Shown here piece after piece: positions 50,329-59,722 of a DNA stretch of 64,000 nucleotides. This stretch comes from Deltaproteobacteria bacterium Ga0077539 (GTDB taxonomy: Bacteria; Myxococcota_A; Polyangia; Polyangiales; Ga0077539), in the NCBI GenBank assembly GCA_001465015.1, contig LNEO01000277.1:62001-126000 (forward strand). Reading direction: 5' to 3'. Under the pieces are notes generated by a model, which had not been told where the DNA came from, searched no databases, and saw only the letters and a program-made list of their open reading frames with translations. The position numbers and the translations under genes were made by a program. Position 1 is the first letter of the stretch. Every line of letters begins with the position of its first letter.

Positions 50329-51535
50329 AGCGATCGCGCTCGATGCGCAGCAGTTGAACGGGGCGCGTGAGCAACCGTCGCGCGTCGATCGTGAGCGGTC
50401 CCGTGGCTCCGTCGTCGAACTGCGAGCCCGCCATCGCGTCCCTGAGCGGCCTCGACTCGAGCGAAGGAACGCGCGTCGCCACCGACAGCACCCACCGCGC
50501 GGCGTCGAAGCCGAGCGCCGCGAACGTCCCTGGCTCTGCGCGAAATCGCTCGCGAAACACCTGTACGAACGCCTCGGTCGCGGGCCTCGGCGCGGTCGGC
50601 GCGAACGCGTCCGTCACGATCGCGCCCGTGACCGCCTCGGCGCCCACCGCGAACACCGCCTCGCTGCGCCACCCGTCAGTCGCGAGCAACTGTCCCGTGA
50701 CCCGCGCGTTGCGAAGCGCCAGCGCCACGCGCGCTCCGTCCGCGGCTTGCGTCGGAACAAACACCACCTCGGGGTTGGCCCCGCGCAGTTGATTGGCGAG
50801 CGCCACCACGTCGGTGTCGACGTCGGAGAAGGTCTCGCGGACCAAGATCTCGCCGCCGTTGCGTCGCATCGCCTCTGCGAACGCGTCCGCGAGCTGCAGC
50901 TGCAGCACAGAGTTGCGTCGGTACAGCACCGCGACGCGTCGCTTCTGAAGGGTCTGCCTCGTGTACTTCGCGAGCGCGAGGCCGTGCTCGATGTCCATCG
51001 GCGCTACGCGAAACGCAAACTCGTTGGCCCTCGAGACGTCCCTCGCCGTCGATCCCACCGCGACGAACGGCACTGATTTCTCAGCGCTCGCGTTGGCGCC
51101 GCGCTCGCACGCCTGCGAGCCGAGCTCGCCGAACACCACCACCGCGTCCTCGCGCTCGACGAGCTGCTTGGTCATCGCCGCCGCTTGTTCGTCGCGGCTT
51201 CGACCGTCGACCACCGCGAGCCTGATCCTTCGTCCGTGCAGCCCTCCGCGGGCGTTCGCGCGCTCGACTGCGAGCTCGATTCCGCGCAAAAGATCATTGC
51301 CCCACACGCTGCGCGCGCCGGTCTTGGCGGCGAGGACTCCAAACGTCACCGTCCCTCGCCCGCGACCGCTGCACGCGACCGAGCCCAGAGACGCAGCGGC
51401 GAGCGAGAGCGCGCTCCTCCGAGAAAACGCAGGCGAACGCGCGATCGCGCCCGAGAGATCCCAGGAGCTCCTGCCGCGCTCTGCCTGATCGCCAACGATG
51501 GCGCCGTCCTCTCGATCGTCCTTCGATCGCTTCAT
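50300..51535 (-). CDS. Leu/Ile/Val-type ABC substrate-binding lipoprotein
   Basis: Periplasmic binding protein of 411 residues (Peripla_BP_6 family) for amino acids or small ligands. The N-terminus has SRRSALSLAAASLGSVAC, a twin-arginine-like lipoprotein signal about 38 residues after the ATG at 51533-51535. The domain then reads GTVTFGVLAAKTGARSVWGN, AVERANARGGLHGRRIRLAV and VGSTARDVSRANEFAFRVAP, all typical. No LivH/M/F/G permease or ATPase is nearby, so it may serve a remote transporter or act as a sensor. A later start just before the Arg pair is possible. Confidence 0.82.
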   Translation of the reverse strand: MKRSKDDREDGAIVGDQAERGRSSWDLSGAIARSPAFSRRSALSLAAASLGSVACSGRGRGTVTFGVLAAKTGARSVWGNDLLRGIELAVERANARGGLHGRRIRLAVVDGRSRDEQAAAMTKQLVEREDAVVVFGELGSQACERGANASAEKSVPFVAVGSTARDVSRANEFAFRVAPMDIEHGLALAKYTRQTLQKRRVAVLYRRNSVLQLQLADAFAEAMRRNGGEILVRETFSDVDTDVVALANQLRGANPEVVFVPTQAADGARVALALRNARVTGQLLATDGWRSEAVFAVGAEAVTGAIVTDAFAPTAPRPATEAFVQVFRERFRAEPGTFAALGFDAARWVLSVATRVPSLESRPLRDAMAGSQFDDGATGPLTIDARRLLTRPVQLLRIERDRFTYVDAVAP

Positions 51536-51636
51536 GCTCGGTGTCGTCCGTCGGACCGTACGCAACGATGTTTCGATTCGGCAAGGGTTTGACCGCGTTT
51601 GCGCGCCGTGCTCTGTGTGACTTCGGCAGTCGAGCG

Positions 51637-52170
51637 ATGACGTGGTTGCGGCAGTTCGCGCTCGTTGTGCACCTGCTCGGCCTGGCCTTGTGGCTGGGCG
51701 GAGCGCTCGCGGTCACGCGCGCGTCGTTCGCCGCGGACAACGAGCGCGACCCTGCTGCGCGCCAGCCGCTCTTCGCGCTGTGCAAGAAGCTCTCTCGCTC
51801 GCTCTGTGAGCCGTGGATGTTCGCCGCGATGGGCGCGGGGTTTCTTCTGGTCCTGCTCGGTCCTTCGAGGAAGACCGCGGCGCTCATGGGGTCGCGCGCG
51901 TTCTGGATCGAGCTCGCGAGCGGCGTCTTGCTCGTGCTCATGCAGCGCGCGCTCGATCGCCGCGTCGGGCGGGCCGCCAAGGTCGTCGTGTCCCCGCCCG
52001 AGCGCACACCAGTCGAAGAGGACTCGGGCGAGGCCGTCGAGCGGGCTGAATCACCGAGCGCTCCGAAGGCGCCGTACGTTCCGGAGCACGCGCCCAAGCT
52101 GCGACGCATTCAACGGGTGATCTTCGTGCTCGCGCTGCTCGCTGTGAGCGCTGCGGTCTCGCGGCAATAG
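51637..52170 (+). CDS. small integral membrane protein
   Basis: Protein of 177 residues with about four hydrophobic helices. The first, FALVVHLLGLALWLGGALAV, is the His-containing helix common in DUF2269/CopD-like membrane proteins, and others are WMFAAMGAGFLLVLLG, FWIELASGVLLVLM and VIFVLALLAVSAAV. A soluble loop rich in Glu and Pro lies between the third and fourth. The function is unknown. ATG 51637 is preferred because upstream codons in the same frame are not hydrophobic. It is divergent from the binding protein gene. Confidence 0.7.
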   Translation: MTWLRQFALVVHLLGLALWLGGALAVTRASFAADNERDPAARQPLFALCKKLSRSLCEPWMFAAMGAGFLLVLLGPSRKTAALMGSRAFWIELASGVLLVLMQRALDRRVGRAAKVVVSPPERTPVEEDSGEAVERAESPSAPKAPYVPEHAPKLRRIQRVIFVLALLAVSAAVSRQ

Positions 52171-52213
52171 CGCGTCGCCAACGGAAGGCGATGCGGTCGT
52201 CGTTCGCCCCGCT
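52171..52213. repeat. dispersed repeat related to 12501-12545
   Basis: Starting right after the stop of the membrane protein, CGCGTCGCCAACGGAAGGCG and onward matches CGTGTCGCCAACCGAAGGCG at 12501 with a handful of changes, and both continue with a GCGGT-rich arm and a TTCGC element. It lies between convergent genes. Confidence 0.6.
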
Positions 52214-53970
52214 CAGCAGACGACGCCGCGCCCTGGGGCAGCGACGTCTTCGAGCAGGTCCACGATCGAGGGGATGGTCTTGAGCAAATCGCGCACTTTG
52301 TCGCGAGAAATCCTGCCCGCGAGGAGCGCGCGAGCCGCGCGCGCGCTGACGCCCGACGGCGTGCCCGTGACGGTGCTCGAGACGCCCACGAGCTCGCCGA
52401 CCCGCGCGCGAACTGCCTTGCTCACGCCGAGCTCGCCGCCGAAACACTCGGCCTCGCCAGCGGCCACGAGGTAGAGCGCCGGCGCGGGCTCGCCTTCGAC
52501 GAGCATCTCGTCGCCCTCGGCGAACTCGACGAACTCGCACGCGGCCATGAGCGCCTTGCGGGCCTCGTCGGACAGCCGTCGAAGCGACGTGGCGATGTGC
52601 GGGAGAGACTCGATCATGCGCTCGCGGACCGACTCGATGAGCGACTCGCGAAACGCAGGAAAATCCCTGGCCATCGAGCGCAACACCGAGGGCGACACGC
52701 CGACGAGCTCCATCGGTTCGCGCGCGACGACCGTGGCCGTGCGCGGCCCGCCGTAGAGCGCGGCGACCTCGCCGACGAAGTCTCCCGCGGTGAGCACCGC
52801 GAGCGGCGAGGCGCGACCTGCGACGCCCACCCAGGCGCTGCCCGAGAGGATGACGTACAGCGGGCCTTCGGGCGCGCCGGACTCGCACACGTTTTCATCG
52901 GCGCTGCGCGACTCCGTGATGAGCTGTCGCGAGAGCTGCCTGAGCGAATCCGCGGGAAGATCGCTGAAGAGCGGCAAGGCCGAGAGCCTCGCGGCGATCG
53001 ACTCGCTCTCTGCCGCGCGCTGCGGAAGAAACGACAACGGGCGCTTGGAGACCGGCGCGGGGCTCGACGCGTCGGCCACCGGCTCGAGGTTGGCGACGGC
53101 CTCGTCGAGCAGCGACGCGATGGGCGACGCGATGGCCCCCAACGAGATGACCGACGTGTCTCCGCCGCCTTCTGCCGCGAAGGGGTTCTTGGCTGGTTCG
53201 GGCGCCGGTGGCGCAGTGGGCGCGGGGGGCGGATGGATCACCGCGCTGCGCGCCGCGGGAGAGGCAGGAGCGGCGAACGCCGACGGTCGCGTCGATGGCT
53301 GTTGCGTGACCGTGCGAGCGGGTCCTGCGACGCGGGGCGCGGGTCCAGGGACCGCGGACCGCGGTCCCGGCGGCGGCGCGACGCTCGTGGGCCGCGGTTG
53401 CGTGGAGGTCGCAGGGGCGGGCGCGTTGGACGTCTTCGAAGGGGCGACGCTCGATGGGCTGGTGATCGTGGCCCTGGTCGCGGTGGTGGGCGCGCTCGCG
53501 TGCGTCGGAAACACGCTCTTGGTGGCAGTGGCTGTGGCCGCGCCGCCCGGCGATGCAACCGGTCCTGTCGGCTTCGCGCCCGTGCCCGAACCGAAGACTT
53601 TCGCTGCTGCGCTGCCGGGAGCGGGCTCGGCGCCCCGGGACTTGCTCGGCTCTGGCGCTTGCGGCGCAGCGGTGCTCGGCAACACCGAGGGCGCGGCAGG
53701 AGGGGGAGCCTTCGTCGGACCGCGTTCAGATGCAGGACGAACGGCGGACTCGAGCGCGACGAGCTCTGCAGCGAGCTTCGCGACCTCGATCGCGCGCTCG
53801 TCGTCGCCGGCCTCCATCAAGTGGTTGGCGGCGCGCCGATACCAGCTCGCTGCGTCGGCGAGGTCGCCGCGCGCGCGCAGCGTCTCAGCCGTCGCGATCT
53901 CCCACGCGGCTTGACCTGCGGGATCGTCGTCGTCGAAGTCCGTCGGGGGAATCGTGCGCGAATCAGCCAT
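52213..53970 (-). CDS. cyclic-nucleotide-binding-like regulator with TPR-like N-terminus
   Basis: Cytoplasmic protein of 585 residues from the ATG at 53968-53970. Residues 1-75 look like a short TPR (LRARGDLADAASWYRRAANH). About 80-320 is a Pro/Ala/Ser-rich unstructured linker. From about 329 a cNMP-binding domain is clear (LPADSLRQLSRQLITESRSA; GPLYVILSGSAWVGVAG; GDFVGEVAALYGGPRTATVV), with the phosphate-binding GE..AL..GPRTATV motif. A second, weaker copy follows after 460 (GEPAPALYLVAAGEAECFGG). No HTH is present, so it is not a CRP-type transcription factor; it may act in signalling or motility. Confidence 0.82.
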   Translation of the reverse strand: MADSRTIPPTDFDDDDPAGQAAWEIATAETLRARGDLADAASWYRRAANHLMEAGDDERAIEVAKLAAELVALESAVRPASERGPTKAPPPAAPSVLPSTAAPQAPEPSKSRGAEPAPGSAAAKVFGSGTGAKPTGPVASPGGAATATATKSVFPTHASAPTTATRATITSPSSVAPSKTSNAPAPATSTQPRPTSVAPPPGPRSAVPGPAPRVAGPARTVTQQPSTRPSAFAAPASPAARSAVIHPPPAPTAPPAPEPAKNPFAAEGGGDTSVISLGAIASPIASLLDEAVANLEPVADASSPAPVSKRPLSFLPQRAAESESIAARLSALPLFSDLPADSLRQLSRQLITESRSADENVCESGAPEGPLYVILSGSAWVGVAGRASPLAVLTAGDFVGEVAALYGGPRTATVVAREPMELVGVSPSVLRSMARDFPAFRESLIESVRERMIESLPHIATSLRRLSDEARKALMAACEFVEFAEGDEMLVEGEPAPALYLVAAGEAECFGGELGVSKAVRARVGELVGVSSTVTGTPSGVSARAARALLAGRISRDKVRDLLKTIPSIVDLLEDVAAPGRGVVC

Positions 53971-54051
53971 CGCAGCGATGGGTGCATCGTACTGCACTCT
54001 GCGCGTAGGCCGAATGACTTTCGTGAGTCCCCCCCGGTTTGGGTCAACCGC

Positions 54052-54789
54052 TCACTGCAGCGCAGGCGGGATGTTGACCGGGTTCTTGAAGAAGATCGGC
54101 TGTCCGAGGTGCGGGTACGCCTTCACGGTCTCGTCGTGGGTGAAGATCATCGAGCCGAAGTGCGCGACGAGGCGCACGACCCACTGCAACAGCGAGACGA
54201 TCGCCCCGAGCGCGCCGATCTCGAGGACGCCGACGAACAGCCACCAGAGAACCGACAGCAGCACGTACACGGCGATGTAGATTCCGAAGATCGCAAACGC
54301 GAGCTTCGAGCGGTTTTTGTCCTTGAGCATCAGCAGTCCGAGCCCAGGGAAGAGCCAGGAGACCACCGCCGCGGGAAACCAAGGGTTGGTCGGCGCTGGG
54401 CCGCCAGCGCCTGCCACCGGGGCGAGCTGATTGGCAGCCTGACCAAACGCGTTGCCTGCCTGCTGTCCCCAGCCGGCCTGCGGAGCGGGCTGCCCAAACC
54501 CGGGCTGCGCTGCAGGTTGACCGGGCGGGGCGCCGGGTTGCGGTTGTCCCCACGCGCCGCCGGGGGGAGCGGCGGGCGGTGGCTGCTGTCCCCAGCCTGC
54601 TTGCTGTGGTTGCTGTTGCGGTTGTTGCGGCTGTCCCCACGCGCCGCCTTGCTGTGGCTGCTGCTGCTGTGGCTGTTGTGGGGCTCCTGGTTGTGGCTGG
54701 CCCCATGGCCCGCCAGCGCCCGGAGGATTTCCACCGGGATTCCACCCGCCGCCGCCTTGACCGCCACCACCACCTGGATCGAACGCCAT
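54052..54789 (-). CDS. Gln/Pro-rich membrane protein
   Basis: Protein of 245 residues from the ATG at 54787-54789. The first about 130 residues are low-complexity Gly, Pro, Gln and Trp (QPQPGAPQQPQQQQPQQG). About 135-215 contains two or three hydrophobic helices (WFPAAVVSWLFPGLGLLML; LAFAIFGIYIAVYVLLSVLW; LGAIVSLLQWVVRLVAHF), resembling a TM2-type module. The end is short. The protein lies between two signalling genes on the same strand. The Q/P-rich head could form a flexible surface or cytoplasmic tail; no family function is known. Confidence 0.75.
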   Translation of the reverse strand: MAFDPGGGGGQGGGGWNPGGNPPGAGGPWGQPQPGAPQQPQQQQPQQGGAWGQPQQPQQQPQQAGWGQQPPPAAPPGGAWGQPQPGAPPGQPAAQPGFGQPAPQAGWGQQAGNAFGQAANQLAPVAGAGGPAPTNPWFPAAVVSWLFPGLGLLMLKDKNRSKLAFAIFGIYIAVYVLLSVLWWLFVGVLEIGALGAIVSLLQWVVRLVAHFGSMIFTHDETVKAYPHLGQPIFFKNPVNIPPALQ

Positions 54790-54933
54790 GACCGAAGACC
54801 TCGTGTTTGGGTTCGCGTCGCGTCGCGCGAACATCGGTCGCGACACGCGCTCACATTTGCTTCGGGAGTGACCCTATCACCCTTGTGGGACAGTTCGCAC
54901 GTTTGTGTCCGATCAACGGTCTTCGGCTCGGCG

Positions 54934-56850
54934 CTATCCGCGCGTTCGCAGGGCTCCGACGAAGCGCTTCCACGCGTCTGCGTCTTCCGCAAGCGCCGAG
55001 AGATCGGCAATCGCCCCGTAAACGACGGAAAAATCCGCCTGCGGGTGTCTGATCGCCAGCCCTTCGACTTCGCGCTTTCGCGCCACGAGCGCGTCGCGCG
55101 CGGAGGCGCGGGTGCTCCACTCGCTGACGCCGAGCACCGCGAAGAGGTCTTTTCTCTGTGCGCTCTCGACCAGCGCGCGCACGCGTGCCCGCTCGTCAGC
55201 GATCGCGGGCTCTGGTTCGGACAGCGCCGCCGCGGGCCCCTCGACCCTGAGCAGTCCGAGCCACGCGAGCGCGAGCGCTGCGGGAAACACTGTAAGGCCA
55301 AAGGCGTCCTTCATGGAGGATGCCCGGGTGCTGCCTCGGGCGAGCTCGATCGCCTCGCGCTCTGCGCCGATGAGCTGCAACGCTTTGGGAATCGACGCGT
55401 CGGCGCGGAGCGACAGCGTCGCGTCTCCGCCGCCGAGCGCCGCGAACGCGTCTTCGGGCTCGATCCGCGCCCGGGTCGCGAGCAACAAAAGAGCGTCCAG
55501 CGCGCGCGGCGCGAGGGGGATCTCTGTCGCGGTTTCGAGCGGCAGCATCTCCCACGTCAGCTCGGGCAGGGACAAGAGGTCGAACACGAGCTCGCGCGCC
55601 GCGGAGGCGAGCGCGAGCGCGAGCGCGTCTGCCGCGAGATAACCGCGGGCCGCCAGGGGTGCGGCGGCTCTCAGCCCTCCGTCGAGCGGGACCATCGCGA
55701 ATCGAGCGGCCTCGCGCGGAATCGCGCCGAGCCTCGCGAGCATCGAGCCCACTTCGTCGCCCGCGCGACGAGAAGCGATCGCGAGGAGGTGCCCGCTGGT
55801 GAGCGTGAGCGCAAACTCTCCTTCGTGACCGCAGCGAAGGACGAGCAGCCCTGTGGCGCGAACCCGCGCGGCCGCGCCGAGGAGCGCTCCTGCGCCGAAC
55901 CGTCCGAGCGCGCCAGTGAGCCGGGCGTCACCGTTGATCGAAAGCGGCGTGATCGAAGGCGTGCCGGCGGCCGCGCGCTGGCCGGCGGGCGAGACCGCCG
56001 CCATTGTGCGCGACGAGCGTTTGGTCGGTTGATTCGGGGTCCAACCGGTGGGGGTGCTCTGCGTTCCGACCGCGAGGGCGTCTTCGCCGAGGGCGTCGGC
56101 GGGCGCTTCGAGCGGCTCGAGGAGCTCGGACGGAACGAGCTCGTCGACCGCGTCGTCCTCGAGCGTCGGCAGCAACAGCTCGCCGTCTCCGCCGACCCGC
56201 TGAACCGCGGCGCGCAAGACCTCTGTGAGCCCCGGCGAGAGCGCGGGCGGCGCGGGGGGCGGCCTCGAGTCGATCGGTCCCATGGGCGGCGCGATCGACG
56301 CGGGCAACGGCGGCTCGCTCTGCGCACGCGTGCGCGCGACCGGCGGCGACGAAGGAATGCGAATCGCCGTGGATTCACGGAGCTCGGGCTCGGGCAACAC
56401 CGACAGCGGCCCCGAGGCGCTGTCGGACGCTGGCAGCTCGACCAGCGAGCGCAGCCGTGACGCGAGGTCACCTGCGTCGAGGGGCCTTGGAACAAACGAG
56501 TCTCCTCCGGCTTCGACCGCGTCCAGGCCCGTGCGCAACGACGCTCCAGGGACGCCCACCAGCACGATCGGCAACGTCGAGAGCACCGAATCCGACCGTC
56601 GAATCCGCGCGACCGCCGCGAGGGTGTCGGGCAGATCCGAGTCGACGAGCAGCACCTCGGCGCCGCGCGAAGACGCGGTGGACGCGAGCTCGTTGGCGTC
56701 GCATCGGCTCACGAGAAAGCCGTCGAACGACAGCGCCGCCAGGATCACGGCGTCGTCTTCGGGCAGACACGCGCACAGGCGAATGCTCCGGTCATTGGGA
56801 GGTCGGGAGAAGCGCTCGGCCGCGCGCCGCGTCGTCGTCTCGTCTCCCAT
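54934..56850 (-). CDS. receiver-like, DUF4388 and DnaJ-like multidomain protein
   Basis: Protein of 638 residues with three parts. Residues about 22-140 resemble a response-regulator receiver (VLLVDSDLPDTLAAVARIRR, with LPIVLVGVPG and FVPRPLDAGDL), where the phospho-Asp position is likely in VDSDLP. A long Pro/Ser linker to about 310 precedes a DUF4388 domain (ATGLLVLRCGHEGEFALTLT; SGHLLAIASRRAGDEVGSML). The C-terminus (about 560-638) looks like a J-domain (KDLFAVLGVSEWSTRASARD) without a clear HPD. Such combinations are common in myxobacterial signalling. ATG at 56848-56850. Confidence 0.8.
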   Translation of the reverse strand: MGDETTTRRAAERFSRPPNDRSIRLCACLPEDDAVILAALSFDGFLVSRCDANELASTASSRGAEVLLVDSDLPDTLAAVARIRRSDSVLSTLPIVLVGVPGASLRTGLDAVEAGGDSFVPRPLDAGDLASRLRSLVELPASDSASGPLSVLPEPELRESTAIRIPSSPPVARTRAQSEPPLPASIAPPMGPIDSRPPPAPPALSPGLTEVLRAAVQRVGGDGELLLPTLEDDAVDELVPSELLEPLEAPADALGEDALAVGTQSTPTGWTPNQPTKRSSRTMAAVSPAGQRAAAGTPSITPLSINGDARLTGALGRFGAGALLGAAARVRATGLLVLRCGHEGEFALTLTSGHLLAIASRRAGDEVGSMLARLGAIPREAARFAMVPLDGGLRAAAPLAARGYLAADALALALASAARELVFDLLSLPELTWEMLPLETATEIPLAPRALDALLLLATRARIEPEDAFAALGGGDATLSLRADASIPKALQLIGAEREAIELARGSTRASSMKDAFGLTVFPAALALAWLGLLRVEGPAAALSEPEPAIADERARVRALVESAQRKDLFAVLGVSEWSTRASARDALVARKREVEGLAIRHPQADFSVVYGAIADLSALAEDADAWKRFVGALRTRG

Positions 56851-57027
56851 CGAACTCCGTTGCCCTCTTCGCTCGACGTCACTTTGCCGCAGACGCCCTC
56901 AGAAAGAAAGCCTGTCCGTACACCGGCGGACGGGCGGAGGGGCTCGCTGCGCAAATGCGGGCCTCTCGCACATCGTCGACGAGAGGGAGTTCTCGCGGCT
57001 GGCGTTCGAGCGCTACGATCGCGGACC

Positions 57028-58608
57028 ATGAAGCCTGTCGCGCGACCACGAGTGATCATTCGCCATTGCGATCGCTACGACGCCGAGCGAATCCGAACGA
57101 TCGTTCGCGAGGGGCTCGAGACCCTCGGGCTCGAGCCGCGAGGCCGGACCCTGGTGAAGCCGAACATCGTGGCGGCCGGAGAGTACTTTCCCTACGCACA
57201 CACCCGGCCCGAGTTCGCGGAGGGAGTTCTTCGCGCGCTCAAAGATCGCGACCGGGGTCGCATGACCGAGCTCGCCGTCGGCGAGCGCTGCGGCATCACG
57301 ATCCCGACGCGTATGGTGTTTCGCGAGTCAGGCTTCGACGCGATGCTCGAGCGCGTCGCCGACGTGAAGCGCTACCTCTTCGAAGAGGAGCAGCAGGTCG
57401 AGATCAAGTACACGCACGCCTCGCGGCTGCGCGACTACGTCTTTACGCCAGAGCCCGTCGCCAACGCGGATTTCTTTGTCAACATGCCGAAGTTCAAGGC
57501 GCACCCTTGGACCACCGTCACGTTTGGCTGCAAGAACTACATCGGAATCCAGGACGACCGGCACCGACTGATCGACCACGATCACCGGCTCGACGAGAAG
57601 ATCCGCGACCTGCAGTACATCATTCAACCGCAGTTCATCGTGATCGACGCGATCGTGGCGGGCGAGGGGCGGATGCTGACGCCCAAGCCCTTCGAGCTGA
57701 ACCTCGTGATCATGGGCGACAACCAGCTCGCGTTCGACGCGGTCTGCTGCGCGATCATCGGCGTCGACCCGAGGACGGTCCCGCACATTCGACTCGCGCA
57801 CGAAGAGGGCTTCGGCCCCATCGACCTCAGCGAGATCGAGATCGTGGGCGACGTCACGCTCGATGAAGCAAAGAAGCGCGCCGAGGGCTTCGAGGTGGGG
57901 TTGATCCGCGTCGAGAAGTACTTCGAGGGCAGCACGATCACGGCGTACGCCGGGCCTCCTCCTGAGAACGAGCACACGGATTATTGCTGGGGCGGGTGCC
58001 CGGGCGCGATCGAAGAGGCCATCGAGATCATCCGTCAGTACGACGCGACGGCGGACGCGAAGCTGCCGCGCACGCACGTCGTGTTCGGCGCGTACGACGG
58101 ACCGATCGACGCCAAGCCCGGCGAGAAGGTGTTCTTCATCGGCGATTGCGCGCAGTGGAAGGGCGAGATCAACGGCTCGCTCGTCTCGGTCGAGTCCCTC
58201 TACAAGCCGCGCGAGACGAAGGACCCGCACCACGCCAAGCACGACGACATCTACGCGAAGATGGTCTCGGTGTTTCGCAAGCTCTCGCGCGAGAAGGACG
58301 CGCCCCACGTTCGTCTCACAGGGTGCCCCGTATCCGTGGCCGAGCACGTCCTGGCGCTCGTCGCGCACGGCGGACTGAAGAACCCCTTCTTCGATCCGAA
58401 GCAAGCCGTGGGCTTCAACCGCGCGTATCTATCGTGGCGCGCGGTGGACGCGTTCAACCGCGTGGTCGAAGAGAAGCCCTATCAGCGCGCGGGAGTCTGT
58501 CATCGCGGCCACGCCGCGCCCGAGCTCCCGAACGCTCCCGTGGTGCGGCTCGAGAGCGTCGAGGGCGCGCCCGCCACGCGTGACGACCGCGACGCGGGAG
58601 GAGAGTGA
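57028..58608 (+). CDS. DUF362 domain protein
   Basis: Cytoplasmic protein of 526 residues from the ATG at 57028. The DUF362 core is seen in [40 protein letters not shown] with KNY, and [21 protein letters not shown] second part contains [18 protein letters not shown] and [12 protein letters not shown], with several Cys that might bind a cluster, though no ferredoxin CxxCxxC is present. The role is unknown. The 3' end directly precedes ybeY, whose ribosome-binding site is inside its final codons. Confidence 0.85.
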   Translation: MKPVARPRVIIRHCDRYDAERIRTIVREGLETLGLEPRGRTLVKPNIVAAGEYFPYAHTRPEFAEGVLRALKDRDRGRMTELAVGERCGITIPTRMVFRESGFDAMLERVADVKRYLFEEEQQVEIKYTHASRLRDYVFTPEPVANADFFVNMPKFKAHPWTTVTFGCKNYIGIQDDRHRLIDHDHRLDEKIRDLQYIIQPQFIVIDAIVAGEGRMLTPKPFELNLVIMGDNQLAFDAVCCAIIGVDPRTVPHIRLAHEEGFGPIDLSEIEIVGDVTLDEAKKRAEGFEVGLIRVEKYFEGSTITAYAGPPPENEHTDYCWGGCPGAIEEAIEIIRQYDATADAKLPRTHVVFGAYDGPIDAKPGEKVFFIGDCAQWKGEINGSLVSVESLYKPRETKDPHHAKHDDIYAKMVSVFRKLSREKDAPHVRLTGCPVSVAEHVLALVAHGGLKNPFFDPKQAVGFNRAYLSWRAVDAFNRVVEEKPYQRAGVCHRGHAAPELPNAPVVRLESVEGAPATRDDRDAGGE

Positions 58609-58612
58609 TCCC

Positions 58613-59131
58613 TTGCGCGTGGCCGTGGCAACGAAGGGCGGGGCGGGACGCAAGGTGCGCGCTGCAGAGCTCCGGCTCGCCGCAGAATCCATGCTCCGGG
58701 CCTTGGAGCTGCCCCGGGCGGAGCTCTCGATCCTTTTGTGCCGAGATGACGAAATACAGGTCCTCAACCGGGACTATCGGCGCAAAGACAAACCGACGGA
58801 TGTACTCGCGTTCGCCCTGCGAGAGGGGGACGAAGGGCACCTCGCGGGCGACCTCCTCGGCGACGTGGTGATCTCTGTCGACACCGCGCAGCGACAGGCG
58901 ATCGACCGGGGGATTACGCTAGAAACTGAAGTAATTACGCTGCTTGCGCACGGTCTTCTTCACCTGCTCGGATGGGATCATCAGACCGACGAAGAAGAGC
59001 TTCGGATGGACAAAGAGACGGCGCGGCTCGTTTCGCCAAAAAGCGCGGCGCCTCGGATCGATGACGGAGCCACCCTGATTTTTTCCGCACCAAAACGTAA
59101 TCACACTCTTGCATGCGCTTTGGGACGCTGA
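58613..59131 (+). CDS. ybeY: endoribonuclease YbeY
   Basis: Zinc-dependent endoribonuclease for 16S rRNA 3' maturation and ribosome quality control. The protein is 172 residues from a TTG at 58613, with GGAGGAG about 9 nt upstream; a GTG at 58580 that overlaps the DUF362 gene is an alternative. The family motifs are [20 protein letters not shown] and the zinc site [11 protein letters not shown] (H113, H117, H123). The C-terminal 25 residues beyond RLVSPK are extra. It forms part of a unit with the DUF362 gene. Confidence 0.95.
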   Translation: MRVAVATKGGAGRKVRAAELRLAAESMLRALELPRAELSILLCRDDEIQVLNRDYRRKDKPTDVLAFALREGDEGHLAGDLLGDVVISVDTAQRQAIDRGITLETEVITLLAHGLLHLLGWDHQTDEEELRMDKETARLVSPKSAAPRIDDGATLIFSAPKRNHTLACALGR

Positions 59132-59184
59132 TACCAACGCTGCCAACGAGTGTGGGATTGATAGGCAATTCCCCGCTCAGAACG

Positions 59185-59204
59185 CTCCGCGCACGAGCGC
59201 GGAG
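59185..59204 (+). promoter_or_regulatory. hairpin in the leader of the HU-like gene
   Basis: CTCCGCGC, loop ACGA, GCGCGGAG: a perfect 8-bp stem that ends about 5 nt before AAGGAG (59209-59214), the ribosome-binding site of the HU-like gene. Its position suggests control of translation or mRNA stability, for example autoregulation. This is inference from position only. Confidence 0.55.
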
Positions 59205-59222
59205 GTACAAAGGAGACCAGGG

Positions 59223-59534
59223 ATGGCTGCTAAGCGACTGACGAAGGCCCAGCTCTTTGCGGAGCTTGCCGAGGCGACCGAGCTTCCGAAGAAGAAGGTT
59301 GCTGAGGTTTTCGACGCTCTGTCCGATGTGATGAAGAAGCAGCTCACCGGCCGTGGACCGGGCGAGTTCGTTCTTCCGGGCCTTCTCAAGGTCCGCGTGG
59401 TCAAGCGCCCCGCCACCAAGGAGCGCGAGGGCATCAACCCCCAGACGCGCGAGAAGATCACGATCCCGGCGAAGCCCGCGTCCAAGCGCGTGCGCGCCAC
59501 GGCCCTCAAGGGCCTCAAGGAGATGGTGCTCTGA
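59223..59534 (+). CDS. HU/IHF-family DNA-binding protein
   Basis: Small nucleoid protein of 103 residues with strong AAGGAG 8 nt before its ATG. The fold is N-terminal helices (LTKAQLFAELAEATELPKKK, then VAEVFDALSDVMKKQL), then a beta-arm region (GEFVLPGLLKVRVVKRPATK; EGINPQTREKITIPAKPASK). The conserved NPxT and IPA in the arm tip are present. It bends and packages DNA, and its codon use looks like that of a highly expressed gene. A leader hairpin precedes it and a clear terminator follows. Confidence 0.95.
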   Translation: MAAKRLTKAQLFAELAEATELPKKKVAEVFDALSDVMKKQLTGRGPGEFVLPGLLKVRVVKRPATKEREGINPQTREKITIPAKPASKRVRATALKGLKEMVL

Positions 59535-59600
59535 TCGCGCGCACAGAAGCTCGACGCGCGGCCTAAGCCCCTTTGGGGAAGGGCCTCGAGTCGAGCGCGC

Positions 59601-59640
59601 AAAGACCCCGGTCGCTTCATCGCGCCGGGGTCTTTGTGTT
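59601..59640 (+). terminator. rho-independent terminator after the HU-like gene
   Basis: Stem AAAGACCCCGG (59601-59611) pairs perfectly with CCGGGGTCTTT (59625-59635) over a 13-base loop, followed by GTGTTTCTCC. It is 67 bp downstream of the stop. It is the best-defined terminator in the window, though its U-tract is interrupted. Confidence 0.8.
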
Positions 59641-59722
59641 TCTCCGCCGCTTCGGTTCGTCCCGCGACCGGATGCCGCGACAGACCACAACGGCGATCGA
59701 TGTATACTCGCGGGCCGTCGTG

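Noticed and set aside
52597-56460. Very long open frame on the plus strand (about 1287 codons)
   Set aside because: It lies opposite three genes with recognisable domains, is extremely rich in Arg, Glu and Gly, and shows no motif. Long antisense frames are common at this GC content.
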